A stretch of DNA of 64,000 bases from IMG/VR virus record IMGVR_UViG_3300050343_000215, positions 113,687 to 177,686 of that record; one strand, written 5' to 3'. Positions 18,236-27,399 of this stretch are shown piece after piece (the stretch's first letter is position 1; the number at the start of each line of letters is the position of its first letter). The position numbers and the translations under genes are program-made. The notes beneath the pieces were generated by a model. The model did not search any database and was not told where the DNA came from. It worked only from the letters and a program-made list of their open reading frames with translations. This DNA is from a virus.

Positions 18236-18424
18236 TCAAAGACCAAATGCTACGGACATAGCGAGCGATCCCTGCCTAGTAGCGAGTTCAGTTCCTCCAG
18301 CTTTCACACCATCATGAACAACAGCAGTATTTTTTGTGGTATCAACAGTGATTTCACCTTCAGCACCAATAAAAGTTTGATGTTGAGCGGTTGTACCCCT
18401 TCTGAATTGTACTTGAGTGGTCAT
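18236..18424 (-). CDS. Mtd-N-like small tail protein
   Basis: 62 residues: TTQVQFRRGTTAQHQTFIGA, then GEITVDTTKNTAVVHDGVKA. The QFRRGT...AEGE.TVDT...VVHDG pattern is that of the N-terminal domain of phage tropism determinants (Mtd_N-type), which usually begins a tail-fibre protein and helps it trimerise or dock. Here it stands alone between two giant structural genes, with a late promoter TATAAATA 29 bases upstream. It may be an assembly adaptor for the fibres. No reverse transcriptase or variable-repeat pair of a diversity-generating retroelement was seen. Confidence 0.75.
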   Translation of the reverse strand: MTTQVQFRRGTTAQHQTFIGAEGEITVDTTKNTAVVHDGVKAGGTELATRQGSLAMSVAFGL

Positions 18425-18452
18425 TCTTTTTAAGCCAAAGATTTTCTTCTTT

Positions 18453-18460
18453 TATTTATA
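18453..18460 (-). promoter_or_regulatory. T4-type late promoter for the Mtd-N-like gene
   Basis: Minus strand TATAAATA, the exact T4 late consensus, about 29 bases upstream of the ATG at 18424. Confidence 0.7.
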
Positions 18461-18467
18461 CAAATTA

Positions 18468-21400
18468 TTATATTATGGTGCTATAGATTCTAATTGGACT
18501 AAAGAGTTTGAGGATAACTTCTGCTTCACCTTGCGTGGTGATTCTAAGAGTTCCCGGTTGAGTAATTCTAGTGACACTACCTGGATTACTGCCATTGAAT
18601 GTAAACAGATTTGTGGAGACGATTTCTCCCTGTGCTCCAATCTCTGTTTCATCATAATCTCTAGTTCTTGTAATAGTACTACTATTGAGACCAAAGAGTG
18701 AACCAGAACCAAGATAATTATCTGTCTGCTTCTCAATTTTTTCACCACTAACGAATGTTGTGCCAGAACCGACGTTACTAGCAACAATTTTAATATCTGT
18801 TGCCTCACCAGAAATATTTGCATTTCCAGCAGCATTGTAATTTCCTTTCGTAAAGGACTCTGTTGCACCATTGCGGAATTCAAAGAGAGTGGTATTTTCA
18901 ACATCAATTGTTCTGGATTCTGCTGCTCCTCCGAATGCAGATAAAGTACCTTCACCAACAAAACTGAGAGCAACAACGAAGTTTGCATCACCATTGACAC
19001 TTGCAGATCCAGAAGCATTGAACCCGCGAGTTCTGATAACTGGTTCGGCAGTTCCACCAAATTCGTAAAGAACAGTTTCTTCTGCTGGATTGAATCCAAC
19101 AACTTCTGCTCCACCACCGAATGTTGAAAGTTGACCTTCTCCAGTGTAAATTCTTGTCGCTCTGTTTTCGGAATTTCCAGAAACGAATGTTGCGCCGGAA
19201 CCAACTTTTGTGCGGGTAAATGGTGCCTGTGCTTCTCCAGAAACTGTGAAGAGTCCAGTAGATTCAGGAGCGACGGCGGCAACCTCAACTCCACCACCAA
19301 TAGCGAAGAGTGAACCAGACCCAGCAAATGCGCGAGTTCTGATAACCGGTTCACCAGATCCATTGAACTCAAAGAGTCCTGTTGATTCTTCGGCAACAGT
19401 TGTAGATTCTGCTGCACCATTGATTGCAAAGATTGAACCAGAACCAACATGATCTCTAGAACCAGAATTTGTAGAATCTCCACTGATTGTTGTGGAACCA
19501 GTTCCAGTGTTAATTCTAGTAAACGCATTCTGATCACCGCCAGCGGTAGAGAAGAGAACTGTGCTTTCAGGGATGCTTGCGGTTCTAGATTCTGCTGCAC
19601 CATTTGTGCCAAAGAGTGAACCGGAACCAGCATGTGCAGCAGTGCGTCTATTGACACTTTGACCACTAAGATTTTCAGATCCTGATGTTTCAAATGCGCG
19701 TGCGCGATCTGTATCTGCAGTACCAGAAGGAACAAACAGAACTGTAGATTGTGGAACCTCAATTGTTCTGGACTCAGAACCACCACCAAATCCAAACAGA
19801 GTACCAAACTGGAACAGGATAACTCTGATACGGACGATAGGTTCGCCGCTAAACTTGAATGCTCTTGTCTCAGTTTCTGGATTGAATCCGACAACTTCAG
19901 CAGCACCACCGATAGAATTAAATCTACCAGATCCAGTGTATATGCGTTGGAATGCAGGATCAGCATCACCATAGAAGTTGAACTTAGCAACTTCAGGATT
20001 CGTGAAGATGTTGAATCTAAGAACGAGGTCTGGAGAACCAAACAATCTTGGAGATCCAGCAGGGCGAGATGTCCATGCAGGATTCCACTTAGATGGTGAA
20101 GTACCGTTGACTCTGAAGAGAACTGTATTTGTTGGAGGCGTTACGCTGGAAGCTTCTGCTCCACCACCAATTCCGAACAGTGAACCAGAAGTTCCTGGAT
20201 CTCTATCATCACCATAATATCCATAAACATTAACTTTTTGAGATACTGATATACCAGCAACATTTGCTGATCCACCGATCTTGCCGTAGATGGAGTTGAC
20301 ATAACGAGGTGATGGACGATATCTGAGCCATTCGGACCCAGCATCGTGGGTGTACATTCTGGAGAATACACCATTAGATACATATGCACCCTTGAATCCA
20401 ACATCAACATTACCAAGAATTCTTGGAGTTCCAAGAAGATGTTGAGTTCTCCAATGTGGACGGAATCTAACCGCAGCATTAGGAGCGAGAGGTGTCTCCT
20501 CCTTAATCTTAATGTTGCCAGTTCCGACCCAATTCTCAACATGCTTCTCAACTGCGCCACCACGCATTTTGAGCAGGAAGGTTTCTTCAGGTGTCTGAGC
20601 GATGAATGCTTCAGCGGCATTCCCGACACCAAACAGAGATCCACTAGAGAATTCACGGAATATTCTCTTCTGAGCTGGAGTTCCACCAGAAATTCTGAAT
20701 AGACCGAATGGGTTTTCTTCTCCAGGAAGAGTAACCAGATCACCATGATCAACATTGGGTGGCAGATATGCATCACTAATAGATCCAAGATCATCAATTG
20801 TAGTAGCATTATCAGTAATGGATCCATACTGATCTGTTCCAAATCCTTCAACAACAGAAGAATTATTATATGAGAATACTGCCTTCTCAACCTTATCACC
20901 GATATGGAAGAGTGAACCTTCGCCCGTATAAAGACCTTTGCTGAAGCTCTCTGCGAGAGATCCAACGAAATTGAATAGAGCAGTAGTTTCTCCGGCACCA
21001 GAAGTAAACTTCTCAATAGCGGCACCAGAGATATTAATCTCAATTGTTTGTGAGACTTCAGAGAATGTCTGCTTATGACCTTTATCGCCACCAGTAATTC
21101 TAAACAGACCAGTGACAGGTTGTCTGGTCTGAGTAATTACTACAGAACCATTATCAACTTCACCATCTGAAGTGATAGATGTAACATTGCCAAGGTCACT
21201 AGTTACAGTTGAATTGTCAGTAATAGATCCATAATCGGGACCAGTACTAAACTCAACAACAGATTCTGTGGTATATCTGAATACTGCTCTCTCAACCTTT
21301 TCACCGATATGGAAGAGTGAACCAGAACCAACAAAATCTCTTGCTCTAGGAGTGTCGGCATTACCTGTAAGTTTGCCCTGTTCGTAAGGACGTGCTCTCC

Positions 21401-24400
21401 AATGAGGTGAGAATTTGAAGTCTGCAGGATCCTGTTGCTCATTAAAGATTCTAAATCCAAATGGTCTTGCAATATAAGGTCCACGGACAAATTGATTTTC
21501 AGAAGAACCACTAAGTTGTAAGAGTCCAGTAAGAGGTTGTCTAGTCTGAACAATAATTATCTCACCGTTATCAACTTCTCCTCCTGGAGTGGTAGATGTA
21601 ATACTACCAAGATCATCAGTTGTTGTTGCATTATTAGTGATTGATCCATAATCTTCATCTGGAGTAAGATCAACAATAGATCCTCCATTATAATCAAAGG
21701 TTGCACTTTCAACCTTATCACCAATACCAAATAGTCTGCCCTTACCAACAAAATCTCTTGCTCTTGAACTTTGAGCAATACCAGTGGCAGAAATGTTACC
21801 ACCAATATCATCTGCTTGAGCAACACGCTCAACCAGAGAACCAGATAGATTAACAATTCCACCTCTAGTAACATAAGGTCCACGAATAAACTGAACCTTA
21901 GGAGCAGCACCAGTAAATTTAAACAGACCAGTAAGAGGTTGTCTAGTCTCAGTGACTATAATCTGTCCAAGATCTACTTCACCATCTGGAGTAGCCTGAC
22001 TTGTGATAGTACCATAGTCAGTAGTTGTTCCGGCAGAATTGGTGATTGATCCATAATCTCCACCTGGAGAGAACTCAACAATAGATGATGAATTATAATC
22101 AACCGTTGCTTTTTCAGTCTTAACTCCATGACTGAACAGTGAACCAGATGCAATAAATGGTCTGGACTGAGCATAAGTATTGAACTCTCCGTCTGGACCA
22201 TTGCTGATCTTCGGAGTGCCGAGAAGATGGCGCGATCTCCAATGAGGTGTAAATCTGATATCTGCAGGATCTTGCTGTTCGTTGAAGATTCTGACAGCAG
22301 GACTCTGACGATTCCAGATAAATTTGGGGAAGAATTTATCAACAGCAGCACCTTGGATTTCAAACAGTTTTCCGAGGGGACGCTCATCACCAGTTACATC
22401 TATTACATTTCCATTATCAATGATGTTAGATGCTGGAACAGGAGTAGTGACCTGTCCATAATCACCAGATACAGTTACGGCAGATCCAACACTTCCAGCA
22501 TCAGTAAATGTGAACGATTCTGCAATAGAAGATTCGTTGTATGCAACAGTTGCTCTTTCAGTCTTGACTCCATGACTGAAGAGTGAACCAGATGCAATGA
22601 AAGGTCTAACTCTTGCATAAGTGTTATTCTCTCCACCAAGACCATTTCTGATATCAAACAGTGCAGTAGATTCACCTGCCTGAGATACAAACTTAAGGTT
22701 GCTGTATCCACCAGTAATTCTAACCTCAGCAGTAGCACCAAGATATGCTTTTGGATTAGAGTGGGCAATATCACCACCCGTCCATTCAAAGAGTTTTCCG
22801 AATGGATTATTAGTGATGAGATTGGTGATTGAACCATAGATGGTATCACCAGTAGATGGTTGAGTTACATCACCGTAATCTGCAGTTGTTGTAGCAGAAG
22901 AAGTGACAAGACCATTATCAATAGGATCTTGTACTACCGCAATTGATTCCTCAGTATAATCAAATATTGCTTTCTCAACATTACTACCAGAGTTATTGAG
23001 AGATCCAGAACCAATCCAAGATCCCTTAATAACCTTGAGTTGCGACATTCCGCCGCCAAGCTTGAGGAATTCTCCAGCACTTGTCTGATTCGGACTGAGA
23101 CCATAATGATAAACCTGAACTGCAGGTTCGTTGAATTGTACAGTTGCACGACCACCAGTGGGGTTAAGTATACCACTGCCAGCATATGCTCTTGGAATAG
23201 GTGTTACTGCCCTACCAGTGATATTGATATTACCGAACTTGGTAAAGTATGGGATCAAATCACCATAAGATGTGTCACCAGTAGAAGGTTCGGTTACATC
23301 ACCATAGTTCTCGGTATTTGCTGTAGTCTGATCTACAGAACCATAGTTTAAGGTTCCTAGAGTTGCTAAAGGATCAAATACGATATCAGATTGGTAATTA
23401 AATACTGCTCTTTCATCCTTCTGTCCGATCTCAAACAGAGATCCAAAACCAACATGTATTCTGGCAAATGCATCAGGAATGACATGGTTGGTGATTGTAA
23501 TTCCACCACGGCTTCTCCAATGAGGCAGGAATGCAAAGTCACTTGCTTGACCTGCATTAACAACTGCCTTACCTTTGTAAGTCTTAAATGCTCCGCTACC
23601 AGCGAACGCTCTTGGGTTGGAGTGAGCAATGTCACCACCAGTAAGTTTGAAGAGACCAGTGAGAGGTTGTCTAGTCTCAGTAATTACTAATGAACCATGA
23701 TCAGTATCGCCACTAGATTGTGCGGTTACTTGACCATAATCTTCTGCTGTAGATGCGGATGTATTAATATCTCCTGCATCATCTCCAACAGAGAAGCTTA
23801 CTATTGAACCTGAATTATAATCGTATACCTTCCTCTCAAGTCCTCCAGAGAAATTGAAGAGTCTTCCGCTACCTTGATATCCTACTCTTGCAAATGCTTC
23901 TGGATTACCGCCACTGAATGTTAATCCAATGACATCTCTTCTGATAAATTGTCCTGTTGCTAGATTACGACCAACAACGTAAGTTTGTGCTCCAGATGGT
24001 TCCTCAAGTTGATCAACACCACCTGAAAGAACTGAGAATGAACCTGAACCGTTATATGCACTAAACCTGTTACTTGTAACCTTGAATCCTCTAATCTTCA
24101 GGGATCCGAAAGGTGTACCTTCTCCAGGTAAAATGTCTCCAAAGTCTGTTTCACCATCAGTAGCGATGGTGATAATCTCTCCATACCCAACAGAAGAACC
24201 TACAGTAGCGGTTACCTGACCATTGTCAGTGTCACTACCATAGGTCTTAAATGACTCTTCTGTGAAGTCATACAAGGCGCTATTAGATGAAGCGCCAGAA
24301 ATACGCAGAGGTCCAGAACCTCCAATATAAGGAGCAACTTTGCGCTCTAAACCATTAGCAATCTCAAATAACGTACCTGAACCTGTCCAGGCTTGTTTTG

Positions 24401-24752
24401 TAATTACAATTGCCTTCTCTCTAAGGACAATTGGTTGTGCCTTAGCAACAAATACTACACCAGCTGAATCAGATTCTTCGCCGCTGATATTAATATTTCC
24501 AAATGGATATGTAGTTTCAGTCCATACAACAAGATTATAATTTTCTGTTGCAGTTACGTCATCTACAATAAAATCTGTTCCTGTTTCTACAATGAACTCA
24601 TTGTTTACAACACCAGCAGTGCCATCTTCAACAATAAGATCAAAAAAGTTTATGCCACGATCAACTGTGGACGTGGGAGCATCACCTATGCTACCCAAGT
24701 CCTGACTATCAAAATATTCAATTGATGTTGAATCGTAGCGAAATGTATTCAT
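18468..24752 (-). CDS. Giant repeat virion protein (2094 residues)
   Basis: Starts MNTFRYDSTSIEYFDSQDLG. Most of the protein is built of two imperfect repeats. In the N-terminal two thirds a unit of very roughly 100-150 residues recurs many times: an ERAVFxYxxxSIVEF strand, DYGSITDNATTTDDLGSIT, GEVDNGxIIxTQTRQPLTG, LFRITGG, then SGSLFHIGDKVE. In the C-terminal third a shorter unit (GSGSLFGIGGAAES, ExTxLFxxxG, PxIRTRAF) recurs. The repeats suggest a long beta-structured fibre or tail-surface filament. No enzymatic motif is visible. The start has no obvious ribosome site. A terminator lies just upstream, so its promoter is unclear. Function is inferred from composition and neighbourhood. Confidence 0.78.
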   Translation of the reverse strand: MNTFRYDSTSIEYFDSQDLGSIGDAPTSTVDRGINFFDLIVEDGTAGVVNNEFIVETGTDFIVDDVTATENYNLVVWTETTYPFGNINISGEESDSAGVVFVAKAQPIVLREKAIVITKQAWTGSGTLFEIANGLERKVAPYIGGSGPLRISGASSNSALYDFTEESFKTYGSDTDNGQVTATVGSSVGYGEIITIATDGETDFGDILPGEGTPFGSLKIRGFKVTSNRFSAYNGSGSFSVLSGGVDQLEEPSGAQTYVVGRNLATGQFIRRDVIGLTFSGGNPEAFARVGYQGSGRLFNFSGGLERKVYDYNSGSIVSFSVGDDAGDINTSASTAEDYGQVTAQSSGDTDHGSLVITETRQPLTGLFKLTGGDIAHSNPRAFAGSGAFKTYKGKAVVNAGQASDFAFLPHWRSRGGITITNHVIPDAFARIHVGFGSLFEIGQKDERAVFNYQSDIVFDPLATLGTLNYGSVDQTTANTENYGDVTEPSTGDTSYGDLIPYFTKFGNINITGRAVTPIPRAYAGSGILNPTGGRATVQFNEPAVQVYHYGLSPNQTSAGEFLKLGGGMSQLKVIKGSWIGSGSLNNSGSNVEKAIFDYTEESIAVVQDPIDNGLVTSSATTTADYGDVTQPSTGDTIYGSITNLITNNPFGKLFEWTGGDIAHSNPKAYLGATAEVRITGGYSNLKFVSQAGESTALFDIRNGLGGENNTYARVRPFIASGSLFSHGVKTERATVAYNESSIAESFTFTDAGSVGSAVTVSGDYGQVTTPVPASNIIDNGNVIDVTGDERPLGKLFEIQGAAVDKFFPKFIWNRQSPAVRIFNEQQDPADIRFTPHWRSRHLLGTPKISNGPDGEFNTYAQSRPFIASGSLFSHGVKTEKATVDYNSSSIVEFSPGGDYGSITNSAGTTTDYGTITSQATPDGEVDLGQIIVTETRQPLTGLFKFTGAAPKVQFIRGPYVTRGGIVNLSGSLVERVAQADDIGGNISATGIAQSSRARDFVGKGRLFGIGDKVESATFDYNGGSIVDLTPDEDYGSITNNATTTDDLGSITSTTPGGEVDNGEIIIVQTRQPLTGLLQLSGSSENQFVRGPYIARPFGFRIFNEQQDPADFKFSPHWRARPYEQGKLTGNADTPRARDFVGSGSLFHIGEKVERAVFRYTTESVVEFSTGPDYGSITDNSTVTSDLGNVTSITSDGEVDNGSVVITQTRQPVTGLFRITGGDKGHKQTFSEVSQTIEINISGAAIEKFTSGAGETTALFNFVGSLAESFSKGLYTGEGSLFHIGDKVEKAVFSYNNSSVVEGFGTDQYGSITDNATTIDDLGSISDAYLPPNVDHGDLVTLPGEENPFGLFRISGGTPAQKRIFREFSSGSLFGVGNAAEAFIAQTPEETFLLKMRGGAVEKHVENWVGTGNIKIKEETPLAPNAAVRFRPHWRTQHLLGTPRILGNVDVGFKGAYVSNGVFSRMYTHDAGSEWLRYRPSPRYVNSIYGKIGGSANVAGISVSQKVNVYGYYGDDRDPGTSGSLFGIGGGAEASSVTPPTNTVLFRVNGTSPSKWNPAWTSRPAGSPRLFGSPDLVLRFNIFTNPEVAKFNFYGDADPAFQRIYTGSGRFNSIGGAAEVVGFNPETETRAFKFSGEPIVRIRVILFQFGTLFGFGGGSESRTIEVPQSTVLFVPSGTADTDRARAFETSGSENLSGQSVNRRTAAHAGSGSLFGTNGAAESRTASIPESTVLFSTAGGDQNAFTRINTGTGSTTISGDSTNSGSRDHVGSGSIFAINGAAESTTVAEESTGLFEFNGSGEPVIRTRAFAGSGSLFAIGGGVEVAAVAPESTGLFTVSGEAQAPFTRTKVGSGATFVSGNSENRATRIYTGEGQLSTFGGGAEVVGFNPAEETVLYEFGGTAEPVIRTRGFNASGSASVNGDANFVVALSFVGEGTLSAFGGAAESRTIDVENTTLFEFRNGATESFTKGNYNAAGNANISGEATDIKIVASNVGSGTTFVSGEKIEKQTDNYLGSGSLFGLNSSTITRTRDYDETEIGAQGEIVSTNLFTFNGSNPGSVTRITQPGTLRITTQGEAEVILKLFSPIRIYSTII

Positions 24753-24770
24753 TAAACGTTCTACACATTA

Positions 24771-24795
24771 AAAGGGGGTGTAAAACACCCCCCTC
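24771..24795 (-). terminator. Intrinsic terminator downstream of the 391-residue gene
   Basis: GGGGGTGT (24774-24781) pairs with ACACCCCC (24785-24792), with a 3-base loop and a TTTT run on the minus strand. It closes the 24832-26007 unit just before the ATG of the 2094-residue gene. Confidence 0.8.
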
Positions 24796-24831
24796 ACAAA
24801 ATACAATAACGAATAAGATGTATACTATATA

Positions 24832-26007
24832 TCAGTCAAGGCTGACGTTCAATGTGATCTTGATTTGGTCACCGTTGTTCTGAATTGGGTATGGACCATT
24901 TGTGAATCTCTCAGCAAACATGATGCTGCTGTGGAGAGTCAGGTCACCAGTTCCGTCAAGAGCAGGTGTTGTGCTGAAGCTGTTAGCATCATAGACTGTA
25001 TGAACAGTGTAAGTACTAACAGTTGTGCCGGAATTAGTGGTGCCTTGAGCGATGTAGATTACATCACCGGCAACCAAAGAATGGGCAGTAGCATTAACCT
25101 TACTGTAAGACAGAGTGATTGATGAGTCAGTAGCAACCTGAATGTTGTCAGTCAGGGCGTTGTTGATGTAAAGAATTCTGTTGAGAATGTCAATACCAAT
25201 AATAGTTGTAGAACCAGGAACAGCGGAGTTACCACCAACAACCATGCCGACAGTGATGTCGTCCATGATGTTAGCAACGTTGGCAAGAGTAATAAACTTA
25301 TTGCCAATAACGCCGATAGCGGGATCAGTGTTATCACCCTTAGTAAGAACTGTACCAGCAGCAGCAGCGGCAGCATCCGTTACACCATGGATGGTGACAG
25401 GCATGTTGTTTGCACGAGCCAAGTAGTAACCATAAACGTTACCAGCAGCAGCAGTAAAGGTGAATGTTTCTTCTGGGTATGTTGCAGTTGTAACACCACC
25501 ACTGAATTCAATTGTGCCTGAAACAGCACCAGAGTTAGCAACAGTCAGAACGATAGTTGATCCATCTACTCTGGATACTTTAGCACCTGCACCGATACCA
25601 GTACCACTGACAAGGTTACCTACACTAACTGTGCCAGTTACACTAGCAATTGAAATAGTAAAGGCACCTGCAGAACCAGTACCAGTACCGGAGGCAATAG
25701 GATCACCAGCAGTAGAGATTGCCCAACGGTTACCATTCAGAAGAATACCGTATGCATCAGAATAATTCTGATCAGCACGGTTGTTATTTACTGTAGGATA
25801 TCCAGTGTTCGCAGCAGTACCATAACTGTTAGTATTACCATCAGCATATGGTTCATAATAAGCAGTTGCGGAAGGTACGTCACCTTCAGCGGGGTCTGTG
25901 TTTGAAGTATAAAGCTTCAAAACTAAATTTCTAGGGATCTGGTGAGTGGCGTTCAGCAGATAACGGAGCGACTCTAACTCACCAATATTTGGTACTAAAA
26001 GTGCCAT
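24832..26007 (-). CDS. Virion structural protein, cyanophage type
   Basis: 391 residues, starting ALLVPNIGELESLRYLLNAT, then RNLVLKLYTSNTDPAEGDVP. The rest is beta-rich with Gly/Thr/Ser-rich strands (GTVSVGNLVSGTGIGAGAKV, then VDGSTIVLTVANSGAVSGTI). A C-terminal IMFAERFTNGPYPIQNNGDQ segment precedes the final strand. The N-terminal block recurs in cyanophage virion proteins but has no assigned job. A good ribosome site (AGAGGAAC) precedes the ATG, a late promoter TATAAATA lies about 45 bases upstream, and a terminator follows, so it is probably an independent and abundant late transcript. Confidence 0.78.
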   Translation of the reverse strand: MALLVPNIGELESLRYLLNATHQIPRNLVLKLYTSNTDPAEGDVPSATAYYEPYADGNTNSYGTAANTGYPTVNNNRADQNYSDAYGILLNGNRWAISTAGDPIASGTGTGSAGAFTISIASVTGTVSVGNLVSGTGIGAGAKVSRVDGSTIVLTVANSGAVSGTIEFSGGVTTATYPEETFTFTAAAGNVYGYYLARANNMPVTIHGVTDAAAAAAGTVLTKGDNTDPAIGVIGNKFITLANVANIMDDITVGMVVGGNSAVPGSTTIIGIDILNRILYINNALTDNIQVATDSSITLSYSKVNATAHSLVAGDVIYIAQGTTNSGTTVSTYTVHTVYDANSFSTTPALDGTGDLTLHSSIMFAERFTNGPYPIQNNGDQIKITLNVSLD

Positions 26008-26047
26008 TTAAAATGTTCCTCTTGTTTGATGTTGATTTATCTGTTTA

Positions 26048-26055
26048 TATTTATA
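26048..26055 (-). promoter_or_regulatory. T4-type late promoter for the 391-residue protein
   Basis: Minus strand TATAAATA overlapping the stop codon of the upstream gene, about 41-48 bases from the ATG at 26007. Confidence 0.7.
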
Positions 26056-26755
26056 ATTTTACTTTCAGAGCGATAGCAAAATTACTGATTGAAACCGTAG
26101 TATTTATAACTTCATACTGTATGATGTCTCCAGCGTTCAATTGCTTTGACCATCCAGTCAATGTAATATCAGTACTTTTTACATCACTATTTAATTGTGG
26201 TCCATTCCCACCACAAATTGATGCTACGTTAGGAAAATCATCAAAAGAACATTTCCTAATATCAAGTTCTAAATCTCCAATAGCATCGGCAACAATGACC
26301 CATGATTGGATAACTCCAGTAACATCAATAGTTAGGAAACCTTTGTTTCCTGTAGTCATTGGTCTAGAACCATTGTCTATAACATAATTAATAGTTCTAG
26401 TTAGATCAGCAGTATTTGCAAGTGCAATTCCAAAGAATGGTGTAACTGTACTTGCAGGAGCAGTAGCAAATGTAATTTCATTGCCTGATACTGTGTATCC
26501 CACTCCTGGTTGCAAAATAGTATTGTCAACGGAAATGATCAGTTGCTGGTCATTTAATGCATAATATTCTTCCCCAGAAACTGCTAACTGAAAAACTGTT
26601 TGTGCTCCATCAAATTGTGAACGCAAATCATCCAGAATTAAATTCTGGTATTGTATCCCTTTTGATGGTGCTTCATAATTTAAACCAATACTAAAATCAT
26701 TAGCAACACTTTGTGTGACATCAAAATTAGTAGTACTTACTTCGTAATTAGCCAC
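26051..26755 (-). CDS. Virion structural protein with fibre-type beta module
   Basis: 234 residues. After a short N-terminus comes LILDDLRSQFDGAQTVFQLA, then LIISVDNTILQPGVGYTVSG and ITFATAPAS. This FDG...F.L...LxVxxDxxxxxPGxxY module also occurs in gp7 of this phage, and it caps or joins tail-fibre parts in related phages. The C-terminal half (GWSKQLNAGDIIQYEVINTT) is beta-rich. It shares one base with the gene upstream (26755), so the two are coupled. Probably a tail-fibre-associated structural protein; the exact position is unknown. Confidence 0.75.
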   Translation of the reverse strand: MANYEVSTTNFDVTQSVANDFSIGLNYEAPSKGIQYQNLILDDLRSQFDGAQTVFQLAVSGEEYYALNDQQLIISVDNTILQPGVGYTVSGNEITFATAPASTVTPFFGIALANTADLTRTINYVIDNGSRPMTTGNKGFLTIDVTGVIQSWVIVADAIGDLELDIRKCSFDDFPNVASICGGNGPQLNSDVKSTDITLTGWSKQLNAGDIIQYEVINTTVSISNFAIALKVKL

Positions 26756-27093
26756 TATACTGTCACTCCTGGTGTTACTGTCGCAATTCCTTCAATAAAT
26801 CTGGTCTTTACTCCACTCGCAGAAGTCAAGACTAAATCATAAACATATCTTCTTGCTTTGAGGGCAGATGTAACTGTATCAGTCAAAGTAATTTTAATTA
26901 CTCCTTTACTTCTGTCAGTAAAAATTACTGCAAACGGTGTTGCAGTACTTGAAGTATAATAACTTGTCTTCAGTTTTGCCTCTGCGGTAAACCCCAAAAG
27001 ATTTACCGAAGCACCATCTGAGTTTTTGATAGTAAAGGTTGCTGAGAAGTCAGTACCCTGCTCTATCACTAAGTTAATTGTAATTGCAGACAT
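26755..27093 (-). CDS. Small tail-fibre-associated beta protein
   Basis: 112 residues: VIEQGTDFSATFTIKNSDGA, GFTAEAKLK, KGVIKITLTDTVTSALKARR, YVYDLVL, and GVKTRFIEGIATVTPGV. The pattern (start EQGTDFSATF, G-x-x-A-x-x-R/K, I-x-L-x-L, Y-x-Y-D-L, F-I-E-G-x-x-x-V-T-P-G-V-T) is that of a small Ig-like or BppU-N-like domain often found beside fibre genes in cyanophages. It starts inside a composite terminator/late-promoter region (27101-27135) and is coupled to the next gene. Likely an assembly or connector component. Confidence 0.75.
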   Translation of the reverse strand: MSAITINLVIEQGTDFSATFTIKNSDGASVNLLGFTAEAKLKTSYYTSSTATPFAVIFTDRSKGVIKITLTDTVTSALKARRYVYDLVLTSASGVKTRFIEGIATVTPGVTV

Positions 27094-27100
27094 GTACTAA

Positions 27101-27135
27101 AAAAGACCTTCCTTGTTATTTATAAGGAAGGTCTT
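27101..27135 (-). terminator. Terminator with a late promoter in its loop
   Basis: AAAGACCTTCCTT pairs with AAGGAAGGTCTTT (13 bp), followed by T-rich sequence on the minus strand. The loop contains TATAAATA. It ends the 68-residue gene. Confidence 0.88.
27117..27124 (-). promoter_or_regulatory. T4-type late promoter in the terminator loop
   Basis: Minus strand TATAAATA, 24 bases upstream of the ATG at 27093 and inside the hairpin loop of the terminator. Confidence 0.65.
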
Positions 27136-27140
27136 TAAAG

Positions 27141-27347
27141 TTATTCTGCCGCTACAGGTTCTGCTTCAACAGGTTCTTCGGTTTCAGCAGGAGGATCTAC
27201 TAGATCCAGAGCTTCAAGAGCACCTTTGAGTTTAAGTGCAAGTTCTCGTTTTGCCACGACCTGCGCCTCAAGATTTTTAATTTCAGAAATTGCAGTTTCA
27301 AGTTGGGTTGTAAAGTTTTCGCGCAGTGCGCTTGGTTCAACAGACAT
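27141..27347 (-). CDS. Small coiled-coil protein, independent unit
   Basis: 68 residues. Residues 8-50 (TTQLETAISEIKNLEAQVVA, then KRELALKLKGALEALDLV) show heptad-like spacing and predict a coiled coil. The last 17 residues are an acidic, Pro-rich tail (VDPPAETEEPVEAEPVAAE). No family recognised. It has a perfect consensus sigma70 promoter upstream and its own strong terminator downstream, in the middle of late tail genes. It is therefore probably expressed early or constitutively, apart from its neighbours. An assembly chaperone or scaffolding role is conceivable, but nothing shows it. Confidence 0.78.
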   Translation of the reverse strand: MSVEPSALRENFTTQLETAISEIKNLEAQVVAKRELALKLKGALEALDLVDPPAETEEPVEAEPVAAE

Positions 27348-27370
27348 GGTATTACTTAGTTTCAGTTGTT

Positions 27371-27399
27371 ATTATAGTACAATTTATTTAGTGTGTCAA
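27371..27399 (-). promoter_or_regulatory. Consensus sigma70 promoter
   Basis: Minus strand TTGACA (27394-27399), 17-base spacer, TATAAT (27371-27376). Perfect in both boxes, 24 bases upstream of the ATG at 27347, and overlapping the stop of the 299-residue gene. Confidence 0.85.

Noticed and set aside
18473-20041. 522-codon open frame on the minus strand in another frame of the 2094-residue gene
   Set aside because: It lies wholly within the repeat gene, is leucine-rich and low in complexity, and has no ribosome site. It is a by-product of the repeat's codon use.
18236-24752. Diversity-generating retroelement near the Mtd-N-like gene
   Set aside because: No reverse transcriptase, template repeat or variable repeat is visible in the window.
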